64,000 nucleotides of DNA from Oscillospiraceae bacterium. GTDB lineage: Bacteria > Bacillota > Clostridia > Oscillospirales > WRJC01. Below the pieces are notes generated by a model. The model saw only the letters and a list, made by a program, of their open reading frames with translations. It did not search any database and had not been told where the DNA came from. Positions 45,360 to 53,571 of this stretch are shown here, one piece after another; positions within the stretch are counted from its first letter, which is position 1, and each line of letters starts with the position of its first letter. A program made the position numbers and the translations under genes. The stretch spans positions 62,001-126,000 of the forward strand of contig WRHM01000003.1 of the NCBI GenBank assembly GCA_009783265.1, given 5' to 3'.

Positions 45360-46568
45360 ATGAATGAAAATAAAAAGGAAGAAAAATCAGGTGTTTTTTC
45401 TGTTCTTTCTGATTTGTTGCGTTGGCTGAAAAAAACATTTGCGGATAAAAACAAATTATACGCCGTGTTTGCCGTAATTATAATTTTAATCATATCTGCC
45501 GTGATTTTTAGCTTAATAATATTAAATTCTGATTCGGCTGATTATTCAGAGCCGGAAAATCACGCAACGGAAATTTCTTTGGATGCGGCAATTCCCGTAT
45601 GGTTAGAAACAACAGAAACTACAGAAACTACAGAAACTACAGAAACTACAGAAACTACAGAAACTACAGAAACTACAGAATTAATTGCGGCGATTGCTGA
45701 TATTATTGAAACAACCGGAATAACCGAAGAAATTTACATAACCGAACCCGAAACAATAACCATTCCCGTTACGATTGCGATTGCGATTGAAGAGCCTGCG
45801 ACTGAAAAAATTATTGCCGACGAAATTAATACCGCAACAGAACCCCAAACTACAGCCGAAGGACTTTTGAAATGGCTTGTATTGCCTGAACCGACTACTC
45901 AGGATTCGACGACAATTCAGCCTGAGCCTGTCGCTGTAATTCCAACGCCCGCGCCCACAATTCAGCCTTCCGGCGATGGCGGCATGATAGCTTTATCATT
46001 TGACGACGGGCCAAGCCCGTATACCGAACGACTTTTAGAGATTCTCACCGAAAACGACAGCAAAGCTACGTTTTTTATTGTCGGGTATAAAATATCTTCT
46101 TATGAGCAGACTATCAAAAAAATATCCGAACAAGGCTCTCAGGTCGCCGGGCATTCATGGAATCACCCCAATTTTACAAAATCAAGCGATGAATCGATTA
46201 AACAGGAACTGCAATATACGCACGACGCGATTTTTAATATAACCGGCATTTATCCTCAAATATACCGCGCCCCCTACGGCGCATTCAACGAAAGAGTCAA
46301 AAATGTTTCAAAAGATTTATACCTGTCGCTTATCCAGTGGAACGTTGACCCAAATGACTGGAGATACAGAAATGCCGACACTGTCTATAATAATATTATT
46401 TCAAGCGTAAAAGACGGTTGTATAGTAGTATGTCACGATACGCATGAAACAACAGTAAAAGCAATGGAGAGAATTATTCCGGAATTGATTGCCGCCGGAT
46501 ATAAATTAGTCACAGTTTCTGAACTTTTGGGGGAAACAGAGCCGGGAACCGTTTATTACGGCAGATAA
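45360..46568 (+). CDS. Membrane-anchored polysaccharide deacetylase (NodB/CE4)
   Basis: The protein has 402 residues: a cytoplasmic N-terminus, a membrane helix (about 33-57), a Thr/Glu/Ile-rich linker (about 60-200), and a NodB domain from about 208. Motif 1 is SFDDGPSPY, motif 2 AGHSWNHPNF and motif 3 YRAPYG, with a late VVCHDTHE. It probably removes acetyl groups from peptidoglycan or another wall glycan outside the cell. The linker includes a run of seven identical Thr-Glu-Thr triplets encoded by a perfect 9-bp DNA repeat. Confidence 0.9.
   Translation: MNENKKEEKSGVFSVLSDLLRWLKKTFADKNKLYAVFAVIIILIISAVIFSLIILNSDSADYSEPENHATEISLDAAIPVWLETTETTETTETTETTETTETTETTELIAAIADIIETTGITEEIYITEPETITIPVTIAIAIEEPATEKIIADEINTATEPQTTAEGLLKWLVLPEPTTQDSTTIQPEPVAVIPTPAPTIQPSGDGGMIALSFDDGPSPYTERLLEILTENDSKATFFIVGYKISSYEQTIKKISEQGSQVAGHSWNHPNFTKSSDESIKQELQYTHDAIFNITGIYPQIYRAPYGAFNERVKNVSKDLYLSLIQWNVDPNDWRYRNADTVYNNIISSVKDGCIVVCHDTHETTVKAMERIIPELIAAGYKLVTVSELLGETEPGTVYYGR
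45612..45674 (+). repeat. Seven perfect copies of a 9-bp tandem repeat
   Basis: ACAGAAACT is repeated seven times without error inside the deacetylase linker, with near-copies on both sides. Each change in copy number would alter linker length by three residues without breaking the frame. Confidence 0.95.
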
Positions 46569-46572
46569 TACT

Positions 46573-47430
46573 TTACAATAACCGTTTTATTGTCTGATAA
46601 CCAAAAGACATTTTGCTTTCGTCAAAAATCCCGTGTAAAATTATATCGCCGTTATAATTATATTTATTTAAAAGTTGGATAAATTGCTTATAATCGACTA
46701 TCCCCTCACCTGTCGGGCAGAATTTTACCCCGTCTGATTCCGCAATATCTTTTCCGTGAGCGAGAATTATATCTTTGCCGAAAATGTCAAAAGCGTGATT
46801 TATGATCCTGCTGACATTTTCTTTTTTAGCTTCGCCGGCGTGAAATAAATTCGCGCAGTCCATTATCATTTTTAAATTTTCGGACCCGATTTCATCTATT
46901 GTATCGCGCGCTTTTTCGGGAGTATCTATAATAGTTGCGACTTCTGTCTCGATTGCCATGATAATATTATATCTTTCCGCGATTTTCACGCACTTTTTAA
47001 GCGTGTCCGTCATATCGTCCCAAGCTTCCCGCGAAGAATTATCCGGGTGGTAAGTCCAAAGATGTTCCCTGCATCTTGTTCCGCTGCAAACAGAAACTAT
47101 TTTGCAGCCCAGTTTCTGAACTGCTATTGCCGTTGCCTCAAATCTTTTTATCCCCTCTATCCGGATTTCAGGATTTGGGTGAGCGGCATTAAAAGTGGCG
47201 TTGCAGGCAATTATTTCAACTCCGTGTTTTTCCGAACTTTCTTTTATAACAGAAATTGCTCCGTCGTCTATTTCCGACGGGATTTCAAATTGACCTGTTT
47301 TATCAAAATTTGTCTCAGTCACATCGGCAAAGCCTAACTGTGTGGACGCAAACCCGTATTTCGCGATTTTCGCAAATAAATTATCGGCATTTATACGTTT
47401 AATATCCCCGGAATACAGCCCTATTCTCAT
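46573..47430 (-). CDS. Sugar phosphate isomerase/epimerase-like TIM barrel protein
   Basis: The 285 residues fit the AP-endonuclease family 2/xylose isomerase-like barrel. Metal ligands are likely in AIETEVATI, MDCANLFH and HGKDI. The family includes sugar and inositol epimerases; the substrate is unknown. The ATG at 47430 is preferred because GGAG falls within the first codons of a longer frame and is 9 nt from it. The 3' end faces the deacetylase gene with 4 nt between. Confidence 0.8.
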   Translation of the reverse strand: MRIGLYSGDIKRINADNLFAKIAKYGFASTQLGFADVTETNFDKTGQFEIPSEIDDGAISVIKESSEKHGVEIIACNATFNAAHPNPEIRIEGIKRFEATAIAVQKLGCKIVSVCSGTRCREHLWTYHPDNSSREAWDDMTDTLKKCVKIAERYNIIMAIETEVATIIDTPEKARDTIDEIGSENLKMIMDCANLFHAGEAKKENVSRIINHAFDIFGKDIILAHGKDIAESDGVKFCPTGEGIVDYKQFIQLLNKYNYNGDIILHGIFDESKMSFGYQTIKRLL

Positions 47431-47471
47431 AAATAAATTCTCCATAATTATTTATATTAAAAATTAAAATA

Positions 47472-47495
47472 AAAGAGAGCAGTAACGCTCTCTTT
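47472..47495 (-). terminator. Terminator of the acidic copper-amine-oxidase-like gene
   Basis: A perfect 9-bp stem AAAGAGAGC / GCTCTCTTT is flanked by A/T tracts, 29 nt beyond the stop at 47524. Confidence 0.7.
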
Positions 47496-47523
47496 ATATT
47501 TATACTTATACTTTAATTAATTT

Positions 47524-48912
47524 TTATTCTTCGTCGTCCTCATCATCATCTTCTTCTTCAGTTTCAGCCGCTTCTTCTACTTCGCCTGCTGCTTCTGCTT
47601 CCTCAGCGTCTTCAGGTTCTTCTACTTCCGGAATTACGATTACTATCTTTCCGCTTGTAAAATACCAGTCTACATCAGGCACGCCATCAACCTGCGCGGC
47701 AAGCTCAAACAGGTTTATCGCGACAAAAGTCCTGCCGTTAATCAAAACCGGCGCGGAAATTCCGAGAGGTATGCCGGGCAATCCGCCGATACTGTATGCA
47801 TCTTCGCCGATTGAGAACGATAACAAACCTCCGCCTATAACAACAGTTTTCGTTGCGCCTATCCATTCAACTTCAAATCCCAACGCTTCCGCAATCGCCC
47901 TTACAGGAACCATCAATACGCCGTCTTCGTCTAAAAACGGGCTTGGCGCGTCAAGAACTTCGCCGTTTATTACTATCTCTGCCTCTGCAAAAGCAGCAGC
48001 GATAGCCGCTTTTTCTTCGTCGGTCAGTATATAAACAGGATGAACGGCTTTTTCATACATAACAATTATTACATAGGGCGGCAACGGTATAGCCGGAATG
48101 CTTTTTGTTGACGCAGAATAAATTATAACGAGTTCTCTTCCTGCCAAATCAGCCAATTTTCCATCAAAGAGTTTTCCGTCAGCATATTTTATATCAATTT
48201 CTAAATCCTCGATTTCTTCGTCTTCTTCAGGAAGATTAAGCTTGAGTCCGTTGTCTATATAGGCTAAAAATTCAGCGTCAAATCTTGCTATATATATAAA
48301 TAAATCATCATCAAGATTTATTGCTATATAATCGGCGACTATAATCGGCGGATAAATCAAAAGTATCGGGGCTTTCGGGTCATAAACATAGAAAACTTTT
48401 ATGCTGTCTCCGACATTAAAATCCGATATTTCTTCAGCTTCTTCATCTTCGTCTGCGTCCTCACCCTCGTCTGCGTCGTCGGTTTCTTCAGCTTCTTCAT
48501 CTTCGTCCTCAGCTTCAGCAGCTTCAGCAGCTTCTTCTGCTTCTTCTGCCTCTTCTGCTTCCTCCTCTTCATCTTCTTCGTCATCTGCGGCGAAAGCTAT
48601 TATTTTATAAGTAGCTTCGTTAATAATTACGTTCCATAAGCTTTTATCGGCGGCCGCTACTGTAACCATAGTCGCTCCGTTATAATCATTTACAGCTGTA
48701 ACTTTACCTTCGATACTCTTGTATGAAGATACCGGAAGCGTCGGAATAACTGCTTCTTCTTCGTCAGCGTCTTCTTCATCGTCGTCGGCTTCCGCGCTTG
48801 TAACTTCTGCGGCAACTGTGTCATCGTCGTCATCTGCGGCAGCAACGTTGAACATTAACACCGGCGTAACGAGCATTGCTAAAATAATAATTAATGCTAA
48901 AATTTTTTTCAT
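47524..48912 (-). CDS. Secreted, highly acidic protein with copper amine oxidase-like (stalk) domain
   Basis: The protein has 462 residues: an N-terminal signal peptide (KKILALIIILAMLVTPVLM), then acidic Ala/Glu/Asp-rich tracts (about 30-50 and 110-155) and beta-rich segments. A Cu_amine_oxidN1-type domain follows (about 315-435, with INGEVLDAPSPFLDEDGVLM and VPVRAIAEALGFEVEW), then another acidic tail. This domain is a common wall-associated module in Clostridia without oxidase activity. The ATG at 48912 follows AAGGAG; the longer frame lacks a signal peptide start. The acidic tracts come from imperfect GAA/GCT-type codon repeats. Confidence 0.82.
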   Translation of the reverse strand: MKKILALIIILAMLVTPVLMFNVAAADDDDDTVAAEVTSAEADDDEEDADEEEAVIPTLPVSSYKSIEGKVTAVNDYNGATMVTVAAADKSLWNVIINEATYKIIAFAADDEEDEEEEAEEAEEAEEAAEAAEAEDEDEEAEETDDADEGEDADEDEEAEEISDFNVGDSIKVFYVYDPKAPILLIYPPIIVADYIAINLDDDLFIYIARFDAEFLAYIDNGLKLNLPEEDEEIEDLEIDIKYADGKLFDGKLADLAGRELVIIYSASTKSIPAIPLPPYVIIVMYEKAVHPVYILTDEEKAAIAAAFAEAEIVINGEVLDAPSPFLDEDGVLMVPVRAIAEALGFEVEWIGATKTVVIGGGLLSFSIGEDAYSIGGLPGIPLGISAPVLINGRTFVAINLFELAAQVDGVPDVDWYFTSGKIVIVIPEVEEPEDAEEAEAAGEVEEAAETEEEDDDEDDEE

Positions 48913-49007
48913 GATTTTTATTCTCCTTCTTTTGGTAAAAATAAATTGTTTTATTTTTTGCACGAAATCTTTTTTTCCGTACTTTTAAAAAATTAGCTCT
49001 ATTTTTT

Positions 49008-49036
49008 ATTATAACATAACTTTTTTATATTTGCAA
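49008..49036 (-). promoter_or_regulatory. SigA-type promoter of the acidic secreted protein gene
   Basis: On the minus strand, TTGCAA (49036-49031) and TATAAT (49013-49008) are separated by 17 bp. Confidence 0.7.
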
Positions 49037-49125
49037 TAGTTTTTTTATGTTTTCTTTTCGTTTTTTTTACACATATTTTACAAAAGTTAAATTTGCCGGA
49101 ATTTTTCACTAATTTCAAATTTCGA

Positions 49126-49707
49126 TTAAGTTTCAATTAAGCCGATATTTCCGTCGTCGCGTTTATAAATTACATTTACCGCGTCTGTTTCTATATTATA
49201 AAAAAGCAGAAATTTATATTCTAAAACTTCCATTTGCAGGATAGCTTCGTCTATACCCATAGGTTTGGGTTTGCTTTCGACTTTTATTATTTTATACCCG
49301 GTTTCATCTTCTAAATCTGCATCTACACCTGAATTTACGGGAGTTATAAGTTCGTCGTCGTTGACTATATTTAAGATTTCTTTTTTTAGTCCGCTGGTCC
49401 TGACCCTTGATTTGTGCATTTTTGTCTTATATTTGTTAATCTGCCGTTCGAGTATATCCATGCACTTATCAATACCCCCGAGTATCCCGTCGGAAGTTAC
49501 GGCTTCTGCATGAATCTGATAATTTAAATACGGCATATCTACGTCAACTCTTGTAAACGGCTTTTTTTCTGATGCGCGAATAGATATAATCTGTTCGCCG
49601 TCTTGTTTCTGGCTGTACTTTCTCAGCCTTTGCGATACTTTTTTCTCTACCAGTTTTTCCATGTCGGACGTGATTTTGATTTCTTTTGATGAAATATTGA
49701 CCGTCAT
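49126..49707 (-). CDS. hpf: Ribosome hibernation-promoting factor, long form
   Basis: The protein has 193 residues. The N-terminal S30AE domain (to about 105) binds the small subunit. The C-terminal domain, with VYKRDDGNIGLIE at the very end, dimerises ribosomes into 100S particles, as in long HPF of Firmicutes. It has the expected KPMGIDEAILQMEVLEYKFLLF motif. AGGAGG precedes the ATG. Confidence 0.95.
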   Translation of the reverse strand: MTVNISSKEIKITSDMEKLVEKKVSQRLRKYSQKQDGEQIISIRASEKKPFTRVDVDMPYLNYQIHAEAVTSDGILGGIDKCMDILERQINKYKTKMHKSRVRTSGLKKEILNIVNDDELITPVNSGVDADLEDETGYKIIKVESKPKPMGIDEAILQMEVLEYKFLLFYNIETDAVNVIYKRDDGNIGLIET

Positions 49708-49746
49708 ATTTTTGTATTCCTCCTGAAAATTTATTTATTATTTTTA

Positions 49747-50541
49747 TTATTTAAATTTTTTAACAAAGCCTATATTATCAAATATGTATTTGGGCGAGTA
49801 CGAAAAATTTTTTATTGTCTCTCTTGACGAAACCCCCGATAAAACTAAAACAGTGTCCATTTCGGATTCTATTCCCGCGATTATATCAGTATCCATTCTA
49901 TCGCCTATTATAGCCATTTCAGCCGTGCGGCAGTCTAAAATTCTTTTGCCGTTTCTCATCATGAACGGGTTCGGTTTGCCGATATAATACGCAAATTTTC
50001 CGGTAGTGAGTTCAATCGGCGAAACCAATGCCCTGCACGCCGGAACTATACCCTCTTCTGTCGGGCCGGTCAAATCGGGATTTGTGCCGATCAGCTTCGC
50101 GCCTTCGTGAATTAATTTGACTGCCCTGAGTATATTCTGATAATTATAATTTTTTGTCTCGCCGATTATAACATAATCGGGATTAACGTCGTTCATCATG
50201 ATTCCGGCGTCATAAAGCGCGTTTAAAAGCCCCGCTTCACCAATGACATAAGCCGTACACCCGGGTGATTGATTTTTTATAAACGCAGCAGTCGCGAGCG
50301 CGCTTGTGTAAAAATGCGACTCGTCAACGTCAAGCCCGAGACGCGCGAGTTTCTGCTGTAATTCTTTCGGCGAGCGTTCGCTTGAATTTGTCAGGAATAA
50401 AAATTTTTTGTTTTCCCTGCCCAGCCAGTTCACAAAATCGACTGCGCCCGGCAAAAGATAATTGCCGTGATATATAACGCCGTCCATATCGCATAAAAAG
50501 CCTTTTTTTTCGCGTATTAAATCTATATTATTTTCAATCAT
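49747..50541 (-). CDS. HAD-IIA phosphatase (NagD/AraL type)
   Basis: The 264 residues have the nucleophile FLCDMDGVIYHG, LTNSS (motif II), GKPNPFMM with the motif III lysine, and MIGDRMDTDI-like AIIGDRMDTDI (motif IV). HAD-IIA enzymes dephosphorylate sugar phosphates and nucleotides, often as housecleaning. GAGGT lies upstream of the ATG. The gene is separated from hpf by 39 nt and may be cotranscribed. Confidence 0.92.
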   Translation of the reverse strand: MIENNIDLIREKKGFLCDMDGVIYHGNYLLPGAVDFVNWLGRENKKFLFLTNSSERSPKELQQKLARLGLDVDESHFYTSALATAAFIKNQSPGCTAYVIGEAGLLNALYDAGIMMNDVNPDYVIIGETKNYNYQNILRAVKLIHEGAKLIGTNPDLTGPTEEGIVPACRALVSPIELTTGKFAYYIGKPNPFMMRNGKRILDCRTAEMAIIGDRMDTDIIAGIESEMDTVLVLSGVSSRETIKNFSYSPKYIFDNIGFVKKFK

Positions 50542-50570
50542 TATTTATTTTAACCTCATAATTATGCTTT

Positions 50571-50816
50571 TTATCTTTTTTTCGCGTGTTCTATTTCTTT
50601 GCCGCATTTTTTACACTTATGTATATGCACTAAACGCGTGGTTTCTGTTGGGGCGGCATTTGATAAAGGAACATATCCCCGAATTTGCACTTCGCTTGAC
50701 GACGATAATAATTCCCATTCATGATTTTCTTTTTTGCAACGTTTACATATACATCCATCCCATTCGTGTTCGGATTCCTGACACGACTTTTTATTCTTTT
50801 TACTAAAAACAGCCAT
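50571..50816 (-). CDS. Small zinc-ribbon protein
   Basis: The 81 residues contain two Cys pairs (CICKRC and CKKCG) and several His, suggesting one or two structural zinc sites. The remainder is polar (SKKNKKSCQESEHEWDG). I do not recognise a named family. I chose the ATG at 50816 because GAGGT precedes it; the longer frame would overlap the preceding fossil ORF region. It lies between the HAD gene and the HepT/MntA module. Confidence 0.6.
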   Translation of the reverse strand: MAVFSKKNKKSCQESEHEWDGCICKRCKKENHEWELLSSSSEVQIRGYVPLSNAAPTETTRLVHIHKCKKCGKEIEHAKKR

Positions 50817-50847
50817 AACTTTTACCTCATCGCATATTATATAATTT

Positions 50848-50925
50848 TTATTCGTTATCAATCCTGCTTATCTGCCATATCCAATTATCATCGTATTTTT
50901 GAATATTTTCTTCTATTGATAACAT
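50848..50925 (-). pseudogene. Fossil start of a second mntA-type gene (25-codon ORF)
   Basis: Copy 1 of the 70-bp repeat carries the same GGAGGG ribosome site and first six codons (MLSIEE) as the MntA gene at 51608. It then diverges into NIQKYDDNWIWQ and a stop at 50848. It looks like the 5' remnant of a duplicated MNT gene, or a hybrid frame made by deletion. Translation as a 25-residue peptide is possible. Confidence 0.45.
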
Positions 50926-50977
50926 TGGAATATCCCTCCTCAATTACTGATTTATTTAGCCCGGAAAATGCTTGTTA
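50908..50977 (-). repeat. Copy 1 of a 70-bp direct repeat at the HepT/MntA module
   Basis: This copy matches 51591-51660 with one mismatch over 70 bp. It contains the MNT ribosome site and first codons, and its outer end is the hepT stop codon. Confidence 0.88.
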
Positions 50978-51322
50978 ACCGGTATGGTAATCTTCGTGAA
51001 TTTTCTGTAACTCTATTAATAACAACGAAAGGGCTTCTGTAATCATCTCAAAAACAATCGAAAAATCAATCGTACCATAATCGTGAAATATTCTGTTCCT
51101 GAATCCGCGCCATTTAGACCATTCAATAGCCGGATATAATTCAGGAATATCACTTCCCATATTTATGGCAATTTCCCCTATTTGCCCTAATGGATATAAT
51201 AAACTATACTGATATGCTTTATCGACAGTCAGACGTTCTAAAGTTATTCCTTCAGCTATAGAAGAAGCGTCTTTGGCAAACGTATACATCTTCTTAAAAC
51301 GTTCATTATCTTGAACCATCAT
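50975..51322 (-). CDS. hepT: HepT-like HEPN toxin (RX4HXY RNase)
   Basis: This 115-residue DUF86/HepT-type helical protein has the catalytic motif as R75-N-R-I-F-H80-D-Y82, a complete RX4HXY. In characterised HepT/MntA systems the HEPN protein is an RNase and is silenced when MntA AMPylates the motif tyrosine; both key residues are present here. The gene overlaps the MNT gene by 17 nt and AGGAG lies 8 nt upstream of its ATG. Toxicity is inferred. Confidence 0.9.
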   Translation of the reverse strand: MMVQDNERFKKMYTFAKDASSIAEGITLERLTVDKAYQYSLLYPLGQIGEIAINMGSDIPELYPAIEWSKWRGFRNRIFHDYGTIDFSIVFEMITEALSLLLIELQKIHEDYHTG

Positions 51323-51608
51323 AAATTATCACTCCTTCTTTTTGGATATTTTCGTACATAGCCGATGGATTTGCTATTTCAAGAATATCATATACATCAA
51401 CTCTTACAGGCAATACATCAAGCAAATCGCCGCCTAAAGTGAATATTTTACTGTTTCGCATTTTCCCGCCGCTTTCAACAACCAAATCAATATCGCTCGT
51501 ATCGGAAGCGTCCCCGCGGGCATAAGAGCCGTAAAGTATAACTTTTTCCACAGGATACTTTTCAACGACAGGTATGATATATGATTTAATTTCTTCTATT
51601 GATAACAT
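51306..51608 (-). CDS. mntA: MntA-like nucleotidyltransferase antitoxin
   Basis: The 100 residues carry GSYARG at 27-32 and DID at 39-41, the minimal nucleotidyltransferase signature, followed by VRVDVYDILE. It probably AMPylates its HepT partner. I chose the ATG at 51608 because AGGAGGG (51623-51617) is 8 nt away; a longer frame starts inside the ribosome site. The first codons lie within the 70-bp repeat. Confidence 0.9.
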   Translation of the reverse strand: MLSIEEIKSYIIPVVEKYPVEKVILYGSYARGDASDTSDIDLVVESGGKMRNSKIFTLGGDLLDVLPVRVDVYDILEIANPSAMYENIQKEGVIIYDGSR

Positions 51609-51660
51609 TGGAATATCCCTCCTCAATTACTGATTTATTTAGTCCGGAAAATGCTTGTTA
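51591..51660 (-). repeat. Copy 2 of the 70-bp direct repeat
   Basis: This copy holds the promoter-proximal leader, ribosome site and first six codons of mntA. Just outside, 51661-51690 resembles the last codons of hepT in degraded form. Confidence 0.88.
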
Positions 51661-51796
51661 TATTAGGTATAGTAATCAGAAATTTTGTGATACTTATATA
51701 ATTATAAATTCTCTACATTCTCGTATTATATATTGCCAATTATAATTTTATTATATCACATTTGCCTAAAACAGTCAATATTTTTTTGTCAGGAGT

Positions 51797-52750
51797 TTAA
51801 AACCCCGCCTGTTTTGCCAATTCTTTTAACGCGTCCGCCGAATGGCGCAGGGCTTTTATTTCTTCGTCGGCAAACGGTACTTCTATTATCGTTTCTATGC
51901 CTTTTGAGTTTACCAAAGTGGGAACGCTGAGGCATATATCTTTAATCCCGTATTCGCCGTCAAAATAACTTGATACAGTTAAAATAGAATTTTCATTGCC
52001 CGTAATACATTCTATAATTCTTTTGACAGACAGTGCGATTGCATAATATGTCGCGCCTTTTTTATTTATTATATCATACGCGGCGTTTTTTGTCATCAGT
52101 TCATATTCGGTTTTGCAAATTTTTTTATTGCCGTTTTTGCATCTTTTGCATATATCGCAGTATTCGTCTATATTTATCCCGGCGATACGCGTAAGGCTCC
52201 AAGCGGCGACTTCTGTGTCGCCATGCTCGCCTATTATATAAGTGTGAATATCGCGCACGTCTATATTTATATGCTCGCCGATAAGATATTTTAATCTCGC
52301 AGTATCCAGAACCGTTCCAGACCCGAAAATGTTTTTTTTATCCAGCCCTGATATTTTTACAGCAATATAAGTCAGTATATCAACGGGGTTTGTCACTATT
52401 AAAATTATAGTTTGGGGATTACAGTATTTTAGAATTTCGTCGAATATATTTTTAAAGACGTCTGTGTTGCGTTTGAGCAGATCTATTCTTGTTTCGCCGG
52501 GCTTTTGATTTACCCCGGCTGTGATTATTATGACCGACGAATTTTCTATCAGTTCATATCCGCCGCTTGAGATTTTAACCGGAGACACAAAACTTATGCC
52601 ATGATTCATGTCCATAACGTCGCCCTCGGCTTTGTTTTTATTTATATCTATCAAAACGATTTCCGAAGCTAATCCAGAATGCATTATAGTATAAGCCGTC
52701 GTTGAACCTACAAATCCGGCTCCGATTATTGATATTTTACCTTTGAACAT
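51797..52750 (-). CDS. ldh: L-lactate dehydrogenase
   Basis: The 317-residue enzyme reduces pyruvate to L-lactate with NADH. The NAD fold is SIIGAGFVGSTTAY, with the catalytic IIGEHGDTE (His). The substrate loop has Gln in GVNQKPGETR, which favours lactate over malate. A Cys-rich loop (YCDICKRCKNGNKKICK, about 196-212) is present; similar Cys-containing loops occur in other clostridial enzymes. AGGAG precedes the ATG. Confidence 0.94.
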   Translation of the reverse strand: MFKGKISIIGAGFVGSTTAYTIMHSGLASEIVLIDINKNKAEGDVMDMNHGISFVSPVKISSGGYELIENSSVIIITAGVNQKPGETRIDLLKRNTDVFKNIFDEILKYCNPQTIILIVTNPVDILTYIAVKISGLDKKNIFGSGTVLDTARLKYLIGEHINIDVRDIHTYIIGEHGDTEVAAWSLTRIAGINIDEYCDICKRCKNGNKKICKTEYELMTKNAAYDIINKKGATYYAIALSVKRIIECITGNENSILTVSSYFDGEYGIKDICLSVPTLVNSKGIETIIEVPFADEEIKALRHSADALKELAKQAGF

Positions 52751-52819
52751 ATAAATTATTTCTCCTGTTATTTTTATAGTTTATTTTATTATATCCACAG
52801 ACACAATAATATATTGTTT

Positions 52820-53065
52820 TTAATCACATTCCTCATATAATTTTTCGATGCTTACATTCAATGCGCCCGCCAACGCTTTTACTTCATAATCGGCGATAAA
52901 ACGATTGTCTGCCTCTATTCGGACTATTGCCAGTCTGTCTAATTCATAACCTGCCACCTGTAATCTTGCCGCAAGTTGCTCCTGAGTCAGTTTCATTTTT
53001 CGCCGTAACTGCCGTATATTGCCTCCTATTATATTCTTCTTCCCTTTATGCCAGTAAATTTTCAT
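52820..53065 (-). CDS. XRE-family helix-turn-helix regulator
   Basis: The 81 residues contain an XRE-type HTH (IRQLRRKMKLTQEQLAARLQ) and a following helix with SIEKLYEE, typical of short phage-type repressors. It is probably a DNA-binding repressor of itself and of the divergent Spo0A-C-like gene. The ATG at 53065 has GGAGC 6 nt upstream; an overlapping GTG is too close to the site. Confidence 0.85.
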   Translation of the reverse strand: MKIYWHKGKKNIIGGNIRQLRRKMKLTQEQLAARLQVAGYELDRLAIVRIEADNRFIADYEVKALAGALNVSIEKLYEECD

Positions 53066-53090
53066 ATTCACGCTCCGTTTAATATGTTTT

Positions 53091-53139
53091 AAAGATTAAC
53101 ATTTTATATCTTGATTGTATATCTTTAACACAATATAAT
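53091..53139 (+). promoter_or_regulatory. Divergent promoter region with candidate XRE operator
   Basis: TTGATT (53111-53116) and TATAAT (53134-53139) with a 17-bp spacer serve the plus-strand gene. An imperfect inverted repeat AAAGATTAACA (53091-53101) / TGTATATCTTT (53116-53126) overlaps the -35 edge and spacer, a plausible repressor site. Confidence 0.5.
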
Positions 53140-53184
53140 AGTTTTAATCATGAACATATTCGATAAATAAAGGAGCGTTGAAAC

Positions 53185-53409
53185 ATGAAAAGAAATTACG
53201 GCAAAGCAATAAAAAAAGTCGCAAAACAAAACGGGGTCAGCGCAGAATCTGTATATTATGAAATATCAAAAGTAATAAAGGCAGGGTATAATAACCCTGA
53301 CCCCGCAGTTCAGGAATATTGGAGAAAAATCGCGCCGAACGGAGAAATTCCATCTCCGGAAAAGGTCATTGAAATATTGGCAAAAGAAATAAAGAAAAAT
53401 AAATATTGA
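53185..53409 (+). CDS. Small Spo0A C-terminal-domain-like protein
   Basis: The 74 residues resemble part of the Spo0A DNA-binding domain (AIKKVAKQNGVSAESVYYEISKVIKAGY and PSPEKVIEILAKEI). The receiver domain and the full recognition region are absent. Stand-alone Spo0A-C-like proteins occur in Clostridia without assigned function. GGAGCG precedes the ATG, and the divergent XRE gene suggests control by it. Confidence 0.65.
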   Translation: MKRNYGKAIKKVAKQNGVSAESVYYEISKVIKAGYNNPDPAVQEYWRKIAPNGEIPSPEKVIEILAKEIKKNKY

Positions 53410-53434
53410 CAATTATTTTTCTCTATGCTATAAT
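53406..53434 (+). promoter_or_regulatory. SigA promoter of the thiT leader
   Basis: A consensus TTGACA (53406-53411) and TATAAT (53429-53434) with a 17-bp spacer lies immediately upstream of the TPP riboswitch. The -35 box overlaps the stop of the preceding gene. Confidence 0.88.
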
Positions 53435-53454
53435 AACACAAACCGCAAATTAAA

Positions 53455-53545
53455 TAATCGGGGGTGCCGAACGGCTGAGATGTCAGTGAAAAACCTGCTG
53501 TCCCTTTAAACCTGATATGGGTAATGCCAACGTAGGGAGATTATT
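53455..53545 (+). promoter_or_regulatory. TPP riboswitch (THI element)
   Basis: The leader shows the canonical THI-box parts: GGGGTGCC at 53461, the CTGAGA stretch at about 53475, and the second conserved arm ACCTGATATGGGTAATGCC (53510-53528) followed by AACGTAGGGA. It binds thiamine pyrophosphate. A terminator downstream suggests transcriptional control of thiT, off when TPP is abundant. Confidence 0.96.
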
Positions 53546-53571
53546 TTAGGACGATCTGTCCTTGAATTTTT

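Noticed and set aside
45612-45674. CRISPR or transcription-factor site array
   Set aside because: It is a simple 9-bp tandem repeat within a coding region.
48401-48988. Ser/Ala-rich open frames opposite the acidic secreted protein
   Set aside because: They are complements of the GAA/GCT-rich tracts; low-complexity composition explains them.
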